Below, in pieces: positions 52,209 through 62,989 of a DNA stretch of 64,000 nt. How positions within the stretch are numbered: position 1 is the first letter of the stretch; every line of letters starts with the position of its first letter. The stretch comes from Cordylochernes scorpioides (lineage: Eukaryota; Arthropoda; Arachnida; Pseudoscorpiones; Chernetidae), in NCBI GenBank assembly GCA_030710605.1, contig CP092873.1:757900-821899 (forward strand), read 5' to 3'. A program made the position numbers and the translations under genes. Below the pieces are notes generated by a model, which worked only from the letters and a program-made list of their open reading frames with translations, was not told where the DNA came from and did not search any database.

Positions 52209-55200
52209 GGAGAGCGACCGAGACTGGAGGTAAGGCCGCTGACGAAAGTAGAAATCCTCCCCCTATTATAACTGCGAACATGAAACGGAACTACGTTTAT
52301 ATCACCATAAATGGACAGAATGTTGAGGCCTTAGTCGATTCTGGAGCCGATTACTTCGTAATCTCGGAAAGTTTTCGCCGATATTTGAAAATTCCGTTCT
52401 TTGCAGAAAAAGGGCCTGTACTGAGAGTCGCCAATAGGAAGCATATCGAAACTCTGGGGCGCTGCAACTTAAAAGTGTCGATTGAAGAACTTGAGATTTA
52501 TTTTACTTTTGTTGTCTTCTCTGAATGTAGCCATCACATAATCCTTGGTCTTGATTTCTTTCGAGCCACAAGTGCAGTGATTGATTGTGGAAGAGGTGAA
52601 ATACATTTGAAGGAAAGTGTGAACGACGGCCTAGAAGAAGATCTGCCTACACATGCATTAGAAGACTGTTTTATTCCAGCCCGCTCAATTAAGAAAATCA
52701 CGGTTATTAACGAAGAGATTCGTGGTGGAAAAGATCTAATGATAGAAGGAAGCAAAGATCTCATCTTAAAAAAAGAATTGGTCATACCATCATCCATAAT
52801 TAACTTCCATCACGGCAGAGGGGAGATATGGGTAACTAATGGGACTTCTCAGAATCAAATAATCCCAGCTGGTATGCTTGTAGGATACTTGAGGAAAATT
52901 GGAAGTAGCGGAATCTACAGTGTTGACACAGCTGAAGACGAGAAAACTCAATCAAACATTAAGAGAAAGGATAGACGCCAACAAATCTTATCTCTGGTAG
53001 ATGAGAGATTAGATAAAGAACAAAAGTCAATGATTGCAGAATGTCTAGAAAAGTACTCGGAGGTTTTTGATTTTGAGAGAAAATCATTCAGTACAACCTC
53101 CAATGTGAAACATAAAATCGACACATCAGACAGCCGTCCTATTAAACAACGACCATACCGGGTGTCTCCTGTCGAAAGACGAGCTATACAAACTGAAGTC
53201 AATAAAATGATAAAGATGGGAATTGTACAACCGTCCGAAAGTCCTTGGTCGTCTCCAGTAGTTTTGGTTAAAAAGAAAGATGGGTCCTGGAGATTTTGTG
53301 TAGACTACCGAAAGCTTAACAAGGTCACCAAAAAGGATGTGTATCCTTTACCTAGAAATGATGACGTTTTGGATAGCTTAACAGGAGCTAAATTCTTTTC
53401 CAGCATGGACCTACGTACAGGATACTGGCAGATAGAAATCGACGAGGAAGATCGGGAGAAGACAGCTTTCATCACCCCTGATGGCTTATATGAGTTCCGG
53501 GTGATGCCCTTCGGTCTATGTAACGCACCGGCAACATTCGAAAGAATGATGGACAAGCTACTAGCAGGATTGAAATGGACAATTTGTCTTTGTTATTTAG
53601 ACGATATAATTGTTTATGCTACATCCTTTAAAGAACATATTGAACGCCTAGGGAAAGTTCTCAGATGCATCCAGCAAGCAGGCTTGTGTATTAATCATGA
53701 GAAGTGCCGTTTTGGGTCAAGAGAAATCAAAGTGTTAGGGCATCTGGTTACAGAAAGCGGCATTCGCCCTGATCCCGACAAAATTGAAGCAATTACAAAT
53801 TTCCCGACTCCAAAAACAGCAACTGAAGTAAGAAGCTTCATGGGATTGTGTTCATATTACAGGCGATTTGTGAAAGATTTTGCAAATAAAGCAAAGCCGT
53901 TACACGACCTCCTGAGGAATAACGTGAAGTTATCTTGGTCTAACGAACAAGAACAATCTTTCCAAATATTAAAATCATCCCTAACTACTGATCCTGTGCT
54001 TGGCCATTTTAAGGAAGATGCTGAGACACTTGTACATACCGACGCGAGTGGATATGGCGTCGGAGCAGTGTTGACCTAACTGGTAGAAGGAAAAGAAAAG
54101 CCTATCGCCTATGCATCAAGAACCCTTAACGCCGCAGAAAGAAATTATTCCACGACGGAGAGGGAATGCCTGGCTGTAGTTTGGGCCATTTACAAGTTCA
54201 GACCATATTTGTTTGGAAAACACTTCACTGTCGTCTCCGACCATCATTCCCTGTGTTGGCTAGCTAATGTAAAGGATCCATCGGGAAGGCTAGCCAGATG
54301 GGCATTGCGACTTCAAGAGTTCGACATATCTATTGTGTATAAGAATGGTAAAAGGCCCCAAGATGCGGATTGCCTCTCAAGAAGTCCTCTCCCCCAATCC
54401 AGCGAAGATAACATACCAGAATTGTCTTCAATTACCGACATAAGAAAAGAGCAAAGAAGCGATGTCCAGACCAAAAAAATAATTCAGGAAATTGATTCCA
54501 AAAGTGAAAGTGGATACAAAATAATCGACGGCATCCTCTACCGCAAAAACTACGATCCCATGGGCAAACCTTGGCTCTTAGTAGTGCCCAAACAAATGAG
54601 GGTTGACATTTTGAGGGAAGCCCACGATGCACCAATGGCGGGACACCTGGGATTTGCAAAAACATACGACCGCGTTAGAAGAAAATATTTCTGGCCCGGC
54701 TTGCATAGATCTGTGCGACAATATGTGGCTCATTGTCGAGAATGTCAACGGCGAAAAGGTTCTACCGAACGTCCACCAGGACAACTTGTGCCAATTCCGC
54801 CGGTTGCACGACCTTTTCAGAAAATAGGGATAGATTTGTTAGGAAGATTCCCTACCTCGAACGATGGCAATAAATGGACCGTGGTCGCGACAGACTATCT
54901 AACAAGGTATGCTATGACCAAAGCCATACCAAATGGAAGTTCGGAAGAAGTTGGAAAATTTATAGTAGAAGACGTGATCCTTAAACAAGGAGCCCCCAGA
55001 GAATTGATTTCAGACCGAGGTCGAACGTTTATATCTCACACAATACGGGAGATAAACAACCTCTGTGGAACCGCACATCGCTTTACTTCTGCCTACCACC
55101 CCCAAACAAATGGCCTGACCGAGAGACTCAACAAGACACTTGGCGACATGCTGTCTATGTATGTTGACGTAGACCAAAGAAACTGGGACTCAGTTCTCCC

Positions 55201-55576
55201 TTACGTAACTTTTGCCTATAACACCGCCAAACAGGAAACCACTGGGTTTAGCCCTTTCTATCTTGTACACGGACGCGATGTCGAAACCCCATTGGACACC
55301 ATCCTGACGTATAGAGAGGAAGCTAATCTGGAAGATTACGTGGAGTGTTTGGTGACAAATGCCGAGGACGCACGCCAGCTGGCCCGTTTGAACATTTTGA
55401 AGGCGCAAGAAAAAGACAAATCTCGATACGACAAAAGTCATAGACCTGTCCAGTACCGCGCGGGAGACCTTGTGTGGGTGTACACACCTGTGCGTAAACA
55501 AGGACTGTCGGAGAAGCTATTCTTTTATATATATATATATGTTTGTCGGCTATGCACGCCCTCAATATGTAACTAA
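52202..55576 (+). pseudogene. pol: Pol polyprotein (PR-RT-RNaseH-IN) with one in-frame stop
   Basis: Numbered from the ATG at 52280: retropepsin with LVDSGAD (about 18-24) and IILGLDF; reverse transcriptase with FCVDYRKLN, MDLRTGYWQIEI and catalytic YLDD (439-442); RNase H beginning LVHTDASGYG (about 581). An in-frame TAA at 54077-54079 interrupts RNase H, after which the same frame continues: SDHHSLCWL, the integrase zinc finger (HDAPMAGHLGFAKT, CRECQ), and integrase core acidic residues D (VVATDYLTRYA), D (LISDRGRTF) and E (HPQTNGLTERLNK). The frame loses similarity after GDLVWVYTPVRKQ near 55515, where Helitron-like DNA begins. The stop and missing C-terminus make this copy defective. Confidence 0.92.
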
Positions 55577-55640
55577 TCTCGCTGAAATTTGAACAGAACA
55601 GAGAGTTACATCTGGAAGAGTTTTTTTGTCGCACTTTAAC
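55520..55640 (+). mobile_element. Helitron-like 5' segment
   Basis: TTTTATATATATATATATG then TTTGTCGGCTATGCACGCCC and CAATATGTAACTAATC match the 5' part of the Helitron at 24773-24928. The 3' end was not identified. Confidence 0.45.
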
Positions 55641-55861
55641 CAAGAAAAATTATATTTAACCAAGTACTGAGCAACAATATTTTTTTAGTCAGAAATGATG
55701 ATGACATTATTGCCGTATCATGCTTGATTGCATTAAAAAAATATTTTGGGGAATAATCACTAAAGCAGACCACAGGTAAAGCCAGATAATGATTAATAGT
55801 AGGCAACAAAATTCTACCAGCGAAACATTCACTCGAGCAGAAGACACACGAAGCCAGGTCA

Positions 55862-56138
55862 TCTCTATATATAAAATATCGTTTCTCGGCCTTTTGGCTA
55901 TGATCATGTAGTATATCTCGATATATTTTTATTTATGTATATATTTTTAAAAATCTATTCAGTAGAGAGTGGATATGTTTGCTCGAAAAATAAATTTCAT
56001 ATATTATATAAATATATGACATAACGAATTATATTATCATAATATTATGTGTGTTCCCGAATATTATTATCAATAATATTCGTTAGGCAAATTTTCACTC
56101 GGATAAAACCCGGGCGAAGCCGAGTACACATCCGCTAG
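55862..56138 (+). mobile_element. Short Helitron carrying U2 snRNA sequence, 277 bp
   Basis: Starts TCTCTATATATAAAAT after host A (55861). Ends with ACCCGGGCGAAGCCGAG, ACACATCCGCTAG before host T. Preceding the hairpin is TTCGTTAGGCAAATTTTCAC, typical of this Helitron family. The first 55 bp contain a U2 snRNA 5' fragment. Confidence 0.6.
55878..55917 (+). pseudogene. U2 snRNA 5'-end fragment
   Basis: Reads ATCGTTTCTCGGCCTTTTGG then CTATGATCATGTAGTAT. This matches the conserved 5' end of spliceosomal U2 (ATCGCTTCTCGGCC...GGCTAAGATCAAGTGTAGTAT) with three or four changes and a 2-nt gap, and it keeps the branch-point-pairing GTAGTA. The rest of U2 is absent, so it is a fragment, not a gene. 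Confidence 0.8.
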
Positions 56139-57374
56139 TATATTATATATTACATTATTAAAATATAAATATACGACAAGGCGAACTTCATCTTCATAGA
56201 TGATTATCTTCCCAGCAAAATTTCTATCTTAAAATGTTAGTTGTTGACATTTTTTTTTCTCTACGGATTTAAAACATCAAAACAAACTAAAATAATAATA
56301 TGAAATTTTACACTTTGTATATGTCAGTCATACCTATGTAACTATGGAAATAAGGTTTGTTACGTATGTGTACACTCATGGACACAAACCTAGCATGTAT
56401 ATCGGGATTCAGACAATAACTCTGAAAGATATTACATTGATCTTTATTGAAGACACAAGAAAACCAATATATACTCATGGACAAAACTTAAGGAAGTTGT
56501 ACCTTTTAGCATGTATATCGGGATTCAGACAATAACTCTGAAAGATATTACAGTGACCTTTATTGAAGACACACGAGATAACCAATATACACTCATGGAC
56601 AAAACTTAAGGAAGTTGTACCTTTTAGCATGTATATCGGGATTCAGACAATAACTCTGAAAGATATTACAGTGACCTTTATTGAAGACACACGAGATAAC
56701 CAATATACACTTATAGACAAAACTTAAGGAAGTTGTACCTTTTAGCATGTATATCAGGATTCAGACAATAACTCTGAAATATATTACAGTGACCTTTATT
56801 GAAGACACACGAGATAACCAATATACACTCATATACAAAACTTAAGGAAGTTGTACCTTTTACCATGTATATCAGGATTGAGACAATAACTCTGAAATAT
56901 TACAGTGACCTTTATTGAAGACACACGAGATAACCAATATACACTCATGGACAAAACTTAAGGAAGTTGTACCTTTTAGCATGTATATCGGGATTCAGAC
57001 AATTACTCTGAAATATATTACAGTGACCTTTATTGAAGACACACGAGATAACCAATATACACTCATGGACAAAACTTAAGGAAGTTGTACCTTTTACCAT
57101 GTATATCGGGATTCAGACAATAACTCTGAAAGATATTACAGTGACATTTATTGAAGACACACGAGATAACCAATATACACTCATGGACAAAACTTAAGGA
57201 AGTTGTACCTTTCAGCATGTATATCGGGATTGAGACAATAACTCTGAAAGATATTACAGTGACATTTATTGAAGACACACGAGATAACCAATATACACTC
57301 ATGGACAAAACTTAAGGAAGTTGTACCTTCTAGCATGTATATCGGGATCCAGACAATAACTCTGAAAGATATTA

Positions 57375-58678
57375 CCAGGTCTATTAGTATGAAACGCGAA
57401 AATGGGCGCCAGAGGCCGCTGTGCAACTTTATTTGAGCCGACGGTGGCGCTGTTGTAGGCGTTTTGTTCTTTGACTCATGTGGCATCAGCATGCGTGCAG
57501 TTTTAGAAAAATTCAAATCGTGAAAATTTTCTGGAGCCCGTGGAAAATGGCGATTTCCGAGCCAAAAAGTGCCCATTTGCGGGAAGTTTTGTTGTTCGCC
57601 TTCAACTGGAAGAAAAGTGCCACTGAAGCCCACCGAATGCTCGAGGAAGTTTACAGCGACCACGCTCTGAGCAAATCGCAGTGTTACAGATGGTTTTAAA
57701 AATTCCCAAGTGGCGATTTTGAACTTGATAATGAACCACATGGAAAACCGCCCCAAAAGTTTGAGGACGCTTAACTGCAAGCTTTGTTGGATGAGGACAG
57801 TACCCAAATGCAGGAGAAACTCGCAAAACAGCTCCAGGTGTCTCAAGGTGCTGTTTCTCTACGTTTAAACAGCCTCGGAATGACCCAAAAGCTTTCCAGA
57901 TGGGTCCCCCCACGAGTTGAGCGAAAGGCAGCAATAACGGCGTCTGGTAACCTGCGAAGGGCTGCTTGCCAGGCATGAAAAGAAGTCATTTTTTGCACCG
58001 AATCGTAACTTCTGATGAGAAATGGATCCACTTCAGCAATCCTACGTGCCAAAGGTCGTGGGGCCTGCCCGGCCAATTTCCAAAACAGACGCCTAGGCCC
58101 AATCGCTTCGGAAAAAAGGCAATGTTTGCATATGGTGGGACCAGACCGGCGTAGTATAAGACCGGCGTAGTATATTTCGAGCTGCTGAAACCTGGAAAAA
58201 TGGTCAATACTATTCGCTACGAACAACAAATGCACAGTTTGAGAGAGGCGTTGAATGAAAAAAGACCGGAATGGCGTGAAAAGCACAACAATCTGATACT
58301 GCAGCATGACAACGCCCTAGCCCACAACGCTACGGTGGTCAAAAAACACCATAAAAGACTTGGGCTGGGAACTCTAACCCCACCCGCCGTACTCACTAGA
58401 CTTAGCGCCATCGAACTACCACCTTTTCACATCTTTAGGACACGCCCTAAAAAACCAGGAATTTTCGAACTCAGACATACTCCGAAAATGACTTGTTGAC
58501 TGGTTCGACTCAAAAGGAATATAAATTTTCAGACAAGGAATTCGAAAATTGCCTGAAAAGTGGTCCGAGTGTATAGCTAATCAGGGCAGTTACTTTGAAT
58601 GAAAAATCTTTTGTTGTATGGAATTGGTGAACTTTTGAATTCACTGAAAATTTTCGCGTTTCATACTAATAGACCTGG
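57375..58678 (+). mobile_element. mariner transposon, 1.3 kb, inactive
   Basis: 29-bp perfect terminal inverted repeats start CCAGGTCTATTAGTATGAAA and continue through ACGCGAAAA. They are flanked by a TA duplication (57373-57374 and 58679-58680). The flanks rejoin to a normal 118-bp repeat unit. The total of 1304 bp is typical of a full-length mariner. Confidence 0.95.
57547..58500 (+). pseudogene. mariner transposase pseudogene
   Basis: From ATG at 57547: the N-terminal helix-turn-helix LREVLLFAFNWKKSATEAHR then SKSQCYRWF and a stop; continued homology with two further stops or shifts before LLDEDSTQMQEKLAKQLQVS; the catalytic domain with first D in VTSDEKWIHF, second D in ILQHDNALAH, and a third-D region like YSLDLAPSNYHLF in a shifted frame. 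An 18-bp direct duplication (GACCGGCGTAGTATA) lies at about 58142-58170. It resembles the mauritiana-type mariner lineage, an assignment made by memory of family features only. Confidence 0.9.
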
Positions 58679-58809
58679 TATAATGATCTTTATTGAAGAC
58701 ACACGAGATAACCAAGTGTGAACAAAATTGCTTCTAATTCCCTCAAGAAAAAAAAAAGAGACAACTGGCGACATCAAAATATGGAACTTCCTTAAGTTTT
58801 CTCTCCATG

Positions 58810-59660
58810 AGTTTTATTTTTATCTTTGCTATCTTTAAAAACTGTTGCTATCTTAAAATTATTTTTAAAACAGTTAACACACAAAGTCCAAATTTAATGT
58901 CACACGCTTAAAGTTTATTCAACATAAAGTTTCATTTTAATAATATTAAACAGAGCTGGATATATAAAAATTCTCCAAGTCCAAATAATACTATCTATTT
59001 CTATATATCATTACCTATGCAAATAAAAAGTTTCTTAAAAAAAAAAAACTCGGGACTCTATTAAATTATAAAATAAATTCAATTTTATGGAGAGAAAAGA
59101 GGATAATAATTTTTTTAATAAAGTTATTCTCTAGTTGTGTCACGTCTGGTTCAACTTTAATGGCATTCAAAGTTGGTCTTCTCTAATTGAATTGGTGTTG
59201 AGAGAGTCACTATAAGTGGGGACATGGTATAACTACCATGGAAACTATGCTGATTACCCTTGGTGTAATAAATTTTAGATATCTCCAACGTGAAGTTTGT
59301 TTTAACCATTTCCATATTTCGGGAAAGAATAGAAAATGTCAATTATACTGTTAAAAAGTTTGTTCTTGTGAATTTAAGTAATTGCCGTAAGATATTTCTG
59401 TTTCGTGCAGATAACACAAATTGACCTCTATATGAAAAATACTTTTTTTTTTACTTATCCCTAATACACGTGGTACAGGCCATGATAATCATGGTAGGTA
59501 GAAGGCGACTGCTTTTACTGTAAGTACACCACATGTCTACACATGTGAAAGCAGTTCGACTTTGCACTTACAAATGTGTCAGAGCCCCGTTTGGTTACTT
59601 GTACTCGCTGGTGGGGTTAGACTTTTGCAAGAATCGGGGGCCATTGGAGCATTTATTTAT
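58810..59660. other. Intergenic, no gene recognised
   Basis: AT-rich to 59450. 59460-59650 is more GC-balanced, with a palindromic CCATGATAATCATGG (59480) and ACATGTGTAGACATGT-like repeats (59530-59550). It may be the body of the tRNA-like repeat that follows. Confidence 0.4.
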
Positions 59661-59684
59661 TTTTTTTTAACAGAAAGAAGTGTC

Positions 59685-59757
59685 CAATGCGGGAATCGAA
59701 CCCGGATCGTAGTGGTCGAAAACCAAACGGTTTAACCAGCTTTCCACCGACCCCCCT
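59685..59757 (-). tRNA. tRNA-like sequence, probably a SINE head or pseudogene
   Basis: The minus strand has a good B box (GGGTTCGATTCCCG) and GTCGGTGGAAAGCTGGTTAA in the A-box position, but the acceptor stem pairs poorly, so no clear isotype can be assigned. The reverse side carries a T run and the 59460-59650 segment. Confidence 0.4.
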
Positions 59758-59904
59758 AGACTAATTTAAAGTAATACAAGTATTAACAAAAGACAATTTG
59801 CTGAGGGAAAGGTTTCTTTTATACAGTATATAACGGCAATACAAGATTTCGGGCTCAACTGCCTTTTGAAAGGTATACCTACGTTACTGAGGTTTTTTGA
59901 ATTT

Positions 59905-60250
59905 AATGCATATATATATGTTATATAAAAATATTATTTTATTTAAAATTATATTTCATAGATACAAATACTCTGTTAAATCGACCGCCAGAGGTCACGC
60001 TTCCCCTATAAAAACTCGTTATTGTTTTATCCCAATGGCCGGCTCAAATCTTGTACATTATGTAAATAATCTTTTGTTTTCCTTATTCTACTCGCCTTAA
60101 GCCAGGCATTACTTTTATCAAATTATGTTCTTTTATATATTCCTTTAGTTCAATCAAATTACTGATCAAAATTATTTTTATTATCATACTTTCAAGATTT
60201 AACCACGACTGCATTACCATTACCATAATCCTCAACATGATCAAAAAACA
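59905..60250 (+). repeat. Interspersed repeat family F, copy 5
   Basis: AAATCGACCGCCAGAGGTCA, CAATGGCCGGCTCAAATC, TTAAGCCAGGCATTACTTTT and CCACGACTGCATTACCATTA. Just upstream (59827-59880) is a TACAAGATTTCGGGCTCAAC motif like that at 30705. Confidence 0.75.
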
Positions 60251-60366
60251 ACAGAAATCTCATTCATCTTTATTTATAACTTATATATATATATATATAT
60301 ATACAACAAAGTAGGAAATGTGAAAATAGTACAAATGTGATATTGTACTGGGATAAGGTGCATAAA

Positions 60367-60599
60367 TTAAGAAAAAGGCATCTCCTTATCGTGCAACTGA
60401 AAGTTGCTGATGGCTTGCGCCATCTATCGGAATAAATATCAACTATTCTCGTTGATTTTTAATTATTCCAGAATTGGCCAAATACTGGATAATTCTGGAA
60501 TAATTAAAAATCAACGAGAATAGTTGATATTTATTCCGATAGATGGCGCAAGCAATCAGCAACTTTCAGTTGCGCGATAAGGAGATGCCTTTTTCTTAA
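60367..60599. repeat. Near-perfect palindrome of family A ends
   Basis: A 233-bp inverted dimer centred near 60483. TTAAGAAAAAGGCATCTCCT is mirrored by AGGAGATGCCTTTTTCTTAA. Each arm has GCGCCATCTATCGG/CCGATAGATGGCGC and the TTCTGGAATAATTAA segment. Only about three mismatches were seen. The ribozyme part is deleted from the middle. Confidence 0.9.
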
Positions 60600-61085
60600 A
60601 GTAGTAAATATAAGACAGATTTTTCAAAAAACTGGTTTATTCAATCATATGTTTCTAACAAATGTTTTTGTAAGTTTTGATGGAAAATCTACTAAGTAAA
60701 ATCTACCTATTATCTATAGATGATGAAATACGAATCGGGGAGAAGAGCTTCTTTAATAATAAGATTATCGAATAGGGAGATTTTAACCTTGTCTTAAAGA
60801 AATATTTACATAAAAAGGCTTGAAGGGAGAGAAAATAATATTAAATTAAAAATGCTCAGTAGTAACTTATTTTATTCTTTTTAAATTACAATGTGTATTT
60901 TTAATGAATAAATTAATTTTAAAAACTCTATTCGATAATTCATAATGAGAATTTGGTTGCATACAAATTGGATTAATCAACTTAGATCTATTCAGTCTAT
61001 GTTGGTTGATGCAATTTCCAGCTCATCTTGAAGCAGGTGAATAGCTTGACCCGGTGATAAAGAACATCAAACTGTCCATTTGGAT
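60600..61085. other. Intergenic, no gene seen
   Basis: AT-rich without recognised repeats. Confidence 0.45.
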
Positions 61086-61089
61086 GGAC

Positions 61090-61440
61090 ATCTATACATT
61101 CTTAATCTTCTTCTTCTTTCTTATCTCCACTCAATCATATTAGGGTGTCAAGCTTGTAAAGCTAAGTGTGAAGTAGATTGCGTCTGCCTTTGTCATTAAG
61201 ACTGGGAGTACTACTCAGTGACAGGCCGACTTAGCTCCAAAAGAAATGGCCGCCTCTGACATGAGGAACAGACGCCATGTGCAGCCGCTCCTAACAAGGT
61301 GTACAAACGCTGTTCATCTTGTATACCTGGATCAGGAGACCTTACAGGGTACTATCAGCCGGGCCAGCTGAACCCTGTTTTTTTAGCGAGCTTGTTATTG
61401 CTCCCCCTCCTCCTTTTTCATCCGGCTTAATGAATCATTG
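61090..61440 (+). repeat. Interspersed repeat family E, copy 4
   Basis: The longest copy: CTTCTTCTTCTTTCTTATCT, TTTGTCATTAAGACTGGGAG, CAGACGCCATGTGCAGCCGC and CAGGGTACTATCAGCCGGGC. Confidence 0.8.
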
Positions 61441-61579
61441 ATGTCTTATAACCTGATTCTTCGCCATATTTTTCTTAGAAATGGACTCCTTTCCTTTGTC
61501 GGTTTTTGCTCTAGACTTCCATGTGTTCCTTCACGTCAACTAAACTTAACCACAGCTGCTTAGCACAGGCAGTGTTCTT

Positions 61580-62050
61580 GGGATAAGGTAGGATTCTCGG
61601 GATGGGGCAGGTTTTTCAAGATGGGGTAGCGTTGTTCGAATATCAGAATGGGACAGAAGTGATAAAATGTGACAGTGCTATCAGGATGGGACAAGACTGA
61701 AGGAATGGGTCAGGGTTATCAGGATGGGACCGAAGTGACAAGATGGGACAGGGATATCAGGATTGGACAGGACTGAAGGAATAAGGCAGGGTTATCAGGA
61801 GAGGACAGTTTTCCCAGGATGGAACAGGACTGAAGGAATGGGGCAGGTTATCTGGATGGGATAGAACTGACAAGATGGGACAGGGCTATCAGGATGGGAC
61901 AGGACTGAAGGAATAAGGCAGGGTTATCAGGAGAGGACAGTTTTCCCAGGATGGGACAGAGTTTCCTGGAAGTGACAAAGATATCAGAACAGGACATGAC
62001 TGAAGAAAGTTGACAGGTTTTTCAGAATGAGGACTGGAATGAATCAGAAT
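61580..62050 (+). repeat. Degenerate GGGACAG minisatellite
   Basis: Irregular units of ATCAGGATGGGACAGGACTG then AAGGAATGGGGCAGGGTT, about 36-40 bp. The 63-codon minus ORF is read-through of this purine-rich strand. Confidence 0.85.
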
Positions 62051-62163
62051 AAGGAAGAGATTGAATTCCACCCTATACATCTCGCACTATGTAAATATAT
62101 AAAATAAATAATTTTATAATTCAGAATTGGTGAAAGGTTTTGATTTATTGTTTCCACAGAAAT

Positions 62164-62421
62164 ATGGTCGGTCAAGTCATCAATTCTGTGGAGGGCAATC
62201 AATCAGTTGGGAGAGATGAAGTTCTCACTCCAGAGGCTCCGCTGGGGCCACTCCTTGGCTGTGCGCTATATCTCGGTGGAATATTCCGTTTGCTCTCCAA
62301 ATTTGAATATATTTATAACAAAAAAAAAGGGAATAAAACAACACTTAAAGTTTCACCGCATAAGTTTCTTTTCTGTGAAAAATCAATATTTATTGCAAAG
62401 AGAAATATTTACTATTTCTAA
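62164..62421 (+). CDS. Candidate exon, unidentified
   Basis: A splice-acceptor-like TTTATTGTTTCCACAG precedes AAATATGG. From the ATG the frame reads MVGQVINSVEGNQSVGRDEV then PLLGCALYLGGIFRLLSKFE before low-complexity lysines. A second frame over the same DNA is also open. Balanced composition ends at about 62310. No family is recognised. Confidence 0.25.
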   Translation: MVGQVINSVEGNQSVGRDEVLTPEAPLGPLLGCALYLGGIFRLLSKFEYIYNKKKGNKTTLKVSPHKFLFCEKSIFIAKRNIYYF

Positions 62422-62561
62422 CTTTTTTGGATGAAGTATGAAAGGGTGAAAATATGAAGAGTAATGGCGAACGGAAAAATAAAAGTGTCCAGGGATGGGA
62501 ATCGAACCCACAACCTTGCGCTTACCGGGCAGATGCCATGTCCACTAGGCTACCCTGGACG
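62343..62561 (-). mobile_element. tRNA-derived SINE, single copy
   Basis: The minus strand has a tRNA-like head TCCAGGGTAGCCTAGTGGAC, GGCATCTGCCCGGTAAGCGC and GTGGGTTCGATTCCCATCCC with a perfect seven-base acceptor stem. It then has the body with TTTCCGTTCGCCATTACTCT. The anticodon position would be GGT (Thr-like), but residue 33 is C and the anticodon stem is poor, so it is a SINE head, not a working tRNA. Confidence 0.75.
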
Positions 62562-62571
62562 TAAAAGGCAT

Positions 62572-62985
62572 ATCCTGACCGCACTCACATGAAAATTTTA
62601 GATGGCATAGCGCCATCTAGTGGAATAAAAATAAACTAAACGCTCTACCATCTAAAATGCTCATGTTAGTGCAGTCAGGGTTTTTTTTTTTTGTTTTGTT
62701 TTTAATATCAACAACTGACCTTTTTTTTATATATTTTTTAGAAATATATTTCTGCATATTTATTTTTTTCTTTTTTCAAATATGTATTTATTAAAAAAAA
62801 GGAAGCATATCCTGACCACAAGCCCATGTAATATTTAGATGGCAGAACGCCATCTAGTGGAGCAAAAATAAACTAAACGTTTATTTAACTTGCTCCGTGA
62901 TATTTGGCCAATCCAATTTCTTGATAAATCAAGAAAAACCATCCACGAACGCGTTTCGCGCTGTTGGCGCTCGTCAGCGTGGAGC
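62572..62985. mobile_element. Hammerhead family A elements
   Basis: 62572-62690 is a foldback of family A ends (CATATCCTGACCGCACTCAC against GTTAGTGCAGTCAGGG). 62800-62985 (minus) is a fuller copy with GCATATCCTGACCACAAGCC, CGCCATCTAGTGG, the TTTCTTGATAAATCAAGAAA hairpin and an intact ribozyme. Confidence 0.7.
62943..62982 (-). ncRNA. Hammerhead ribozyme (family A), core intact
   Basis: Minus strand: CCACG, CTGACGA, GCGC-CAACA-GCGC, GAAA, CGCGTT, CGTGG. Position 7 may be any base, so the core is consensus. Stem II is a perfect 4-bp stem. The cleavage triplet is GTT, allowed by the NUH rule. Stem III is the ACGCGT palindrome, implying a dimeric ribozyme. Confidence 0.75.
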
Positions 62986-62989
62986 AGAC

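Larger units (their letters stand above)
50570..55520 (+). mobile_element. Ty3/Gypsy LTR retrotransposon, 3' truncated
   Basis: A probable 5' LTR (from TGTCATAACCAAAAATGTAC at 50570 to about 50935), gag, a -1 frameshift site, then pol with protease, RT, RNase H and integrase. The 3' end of pol and the 3' LTR are missing; a Helitron-like 5' end begins at about 55520. LTR boundaries are estimates because there is only one copy. Confidence 0.85.
56380..58810 (+). repeat. 118-bp tandem array split by mariner
   Basis: Eight to nine units from 56380 to 57374, most over 90 percent alike by eye, each with GGAAGTTGTACCTTTTAGCA, TGTATATCGGGATTCAGACA and TTACAGTGACCTTTATTGAA. The array resumes at 58681 after the mariner and ends at about 58810. 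Confidence 0.92.

Noticed and set aside
55862..55920. Complete U2 snRNA gene
   Set aside because: Only about the first 40 nt match; the Sm site and 3' stems are absent.
59685..59757. Functional tRNA gene
   Set aside because: The B box is good but the acceptor stem does not pair and the isotype cannot be assigned; kept only as tRNA-like.
62490..62561. tRNA-Thr gene
   Set aside because: The acceptor stem is perfect, but position 33 is C, the anticodon stem is weak, and a SINE body follows.
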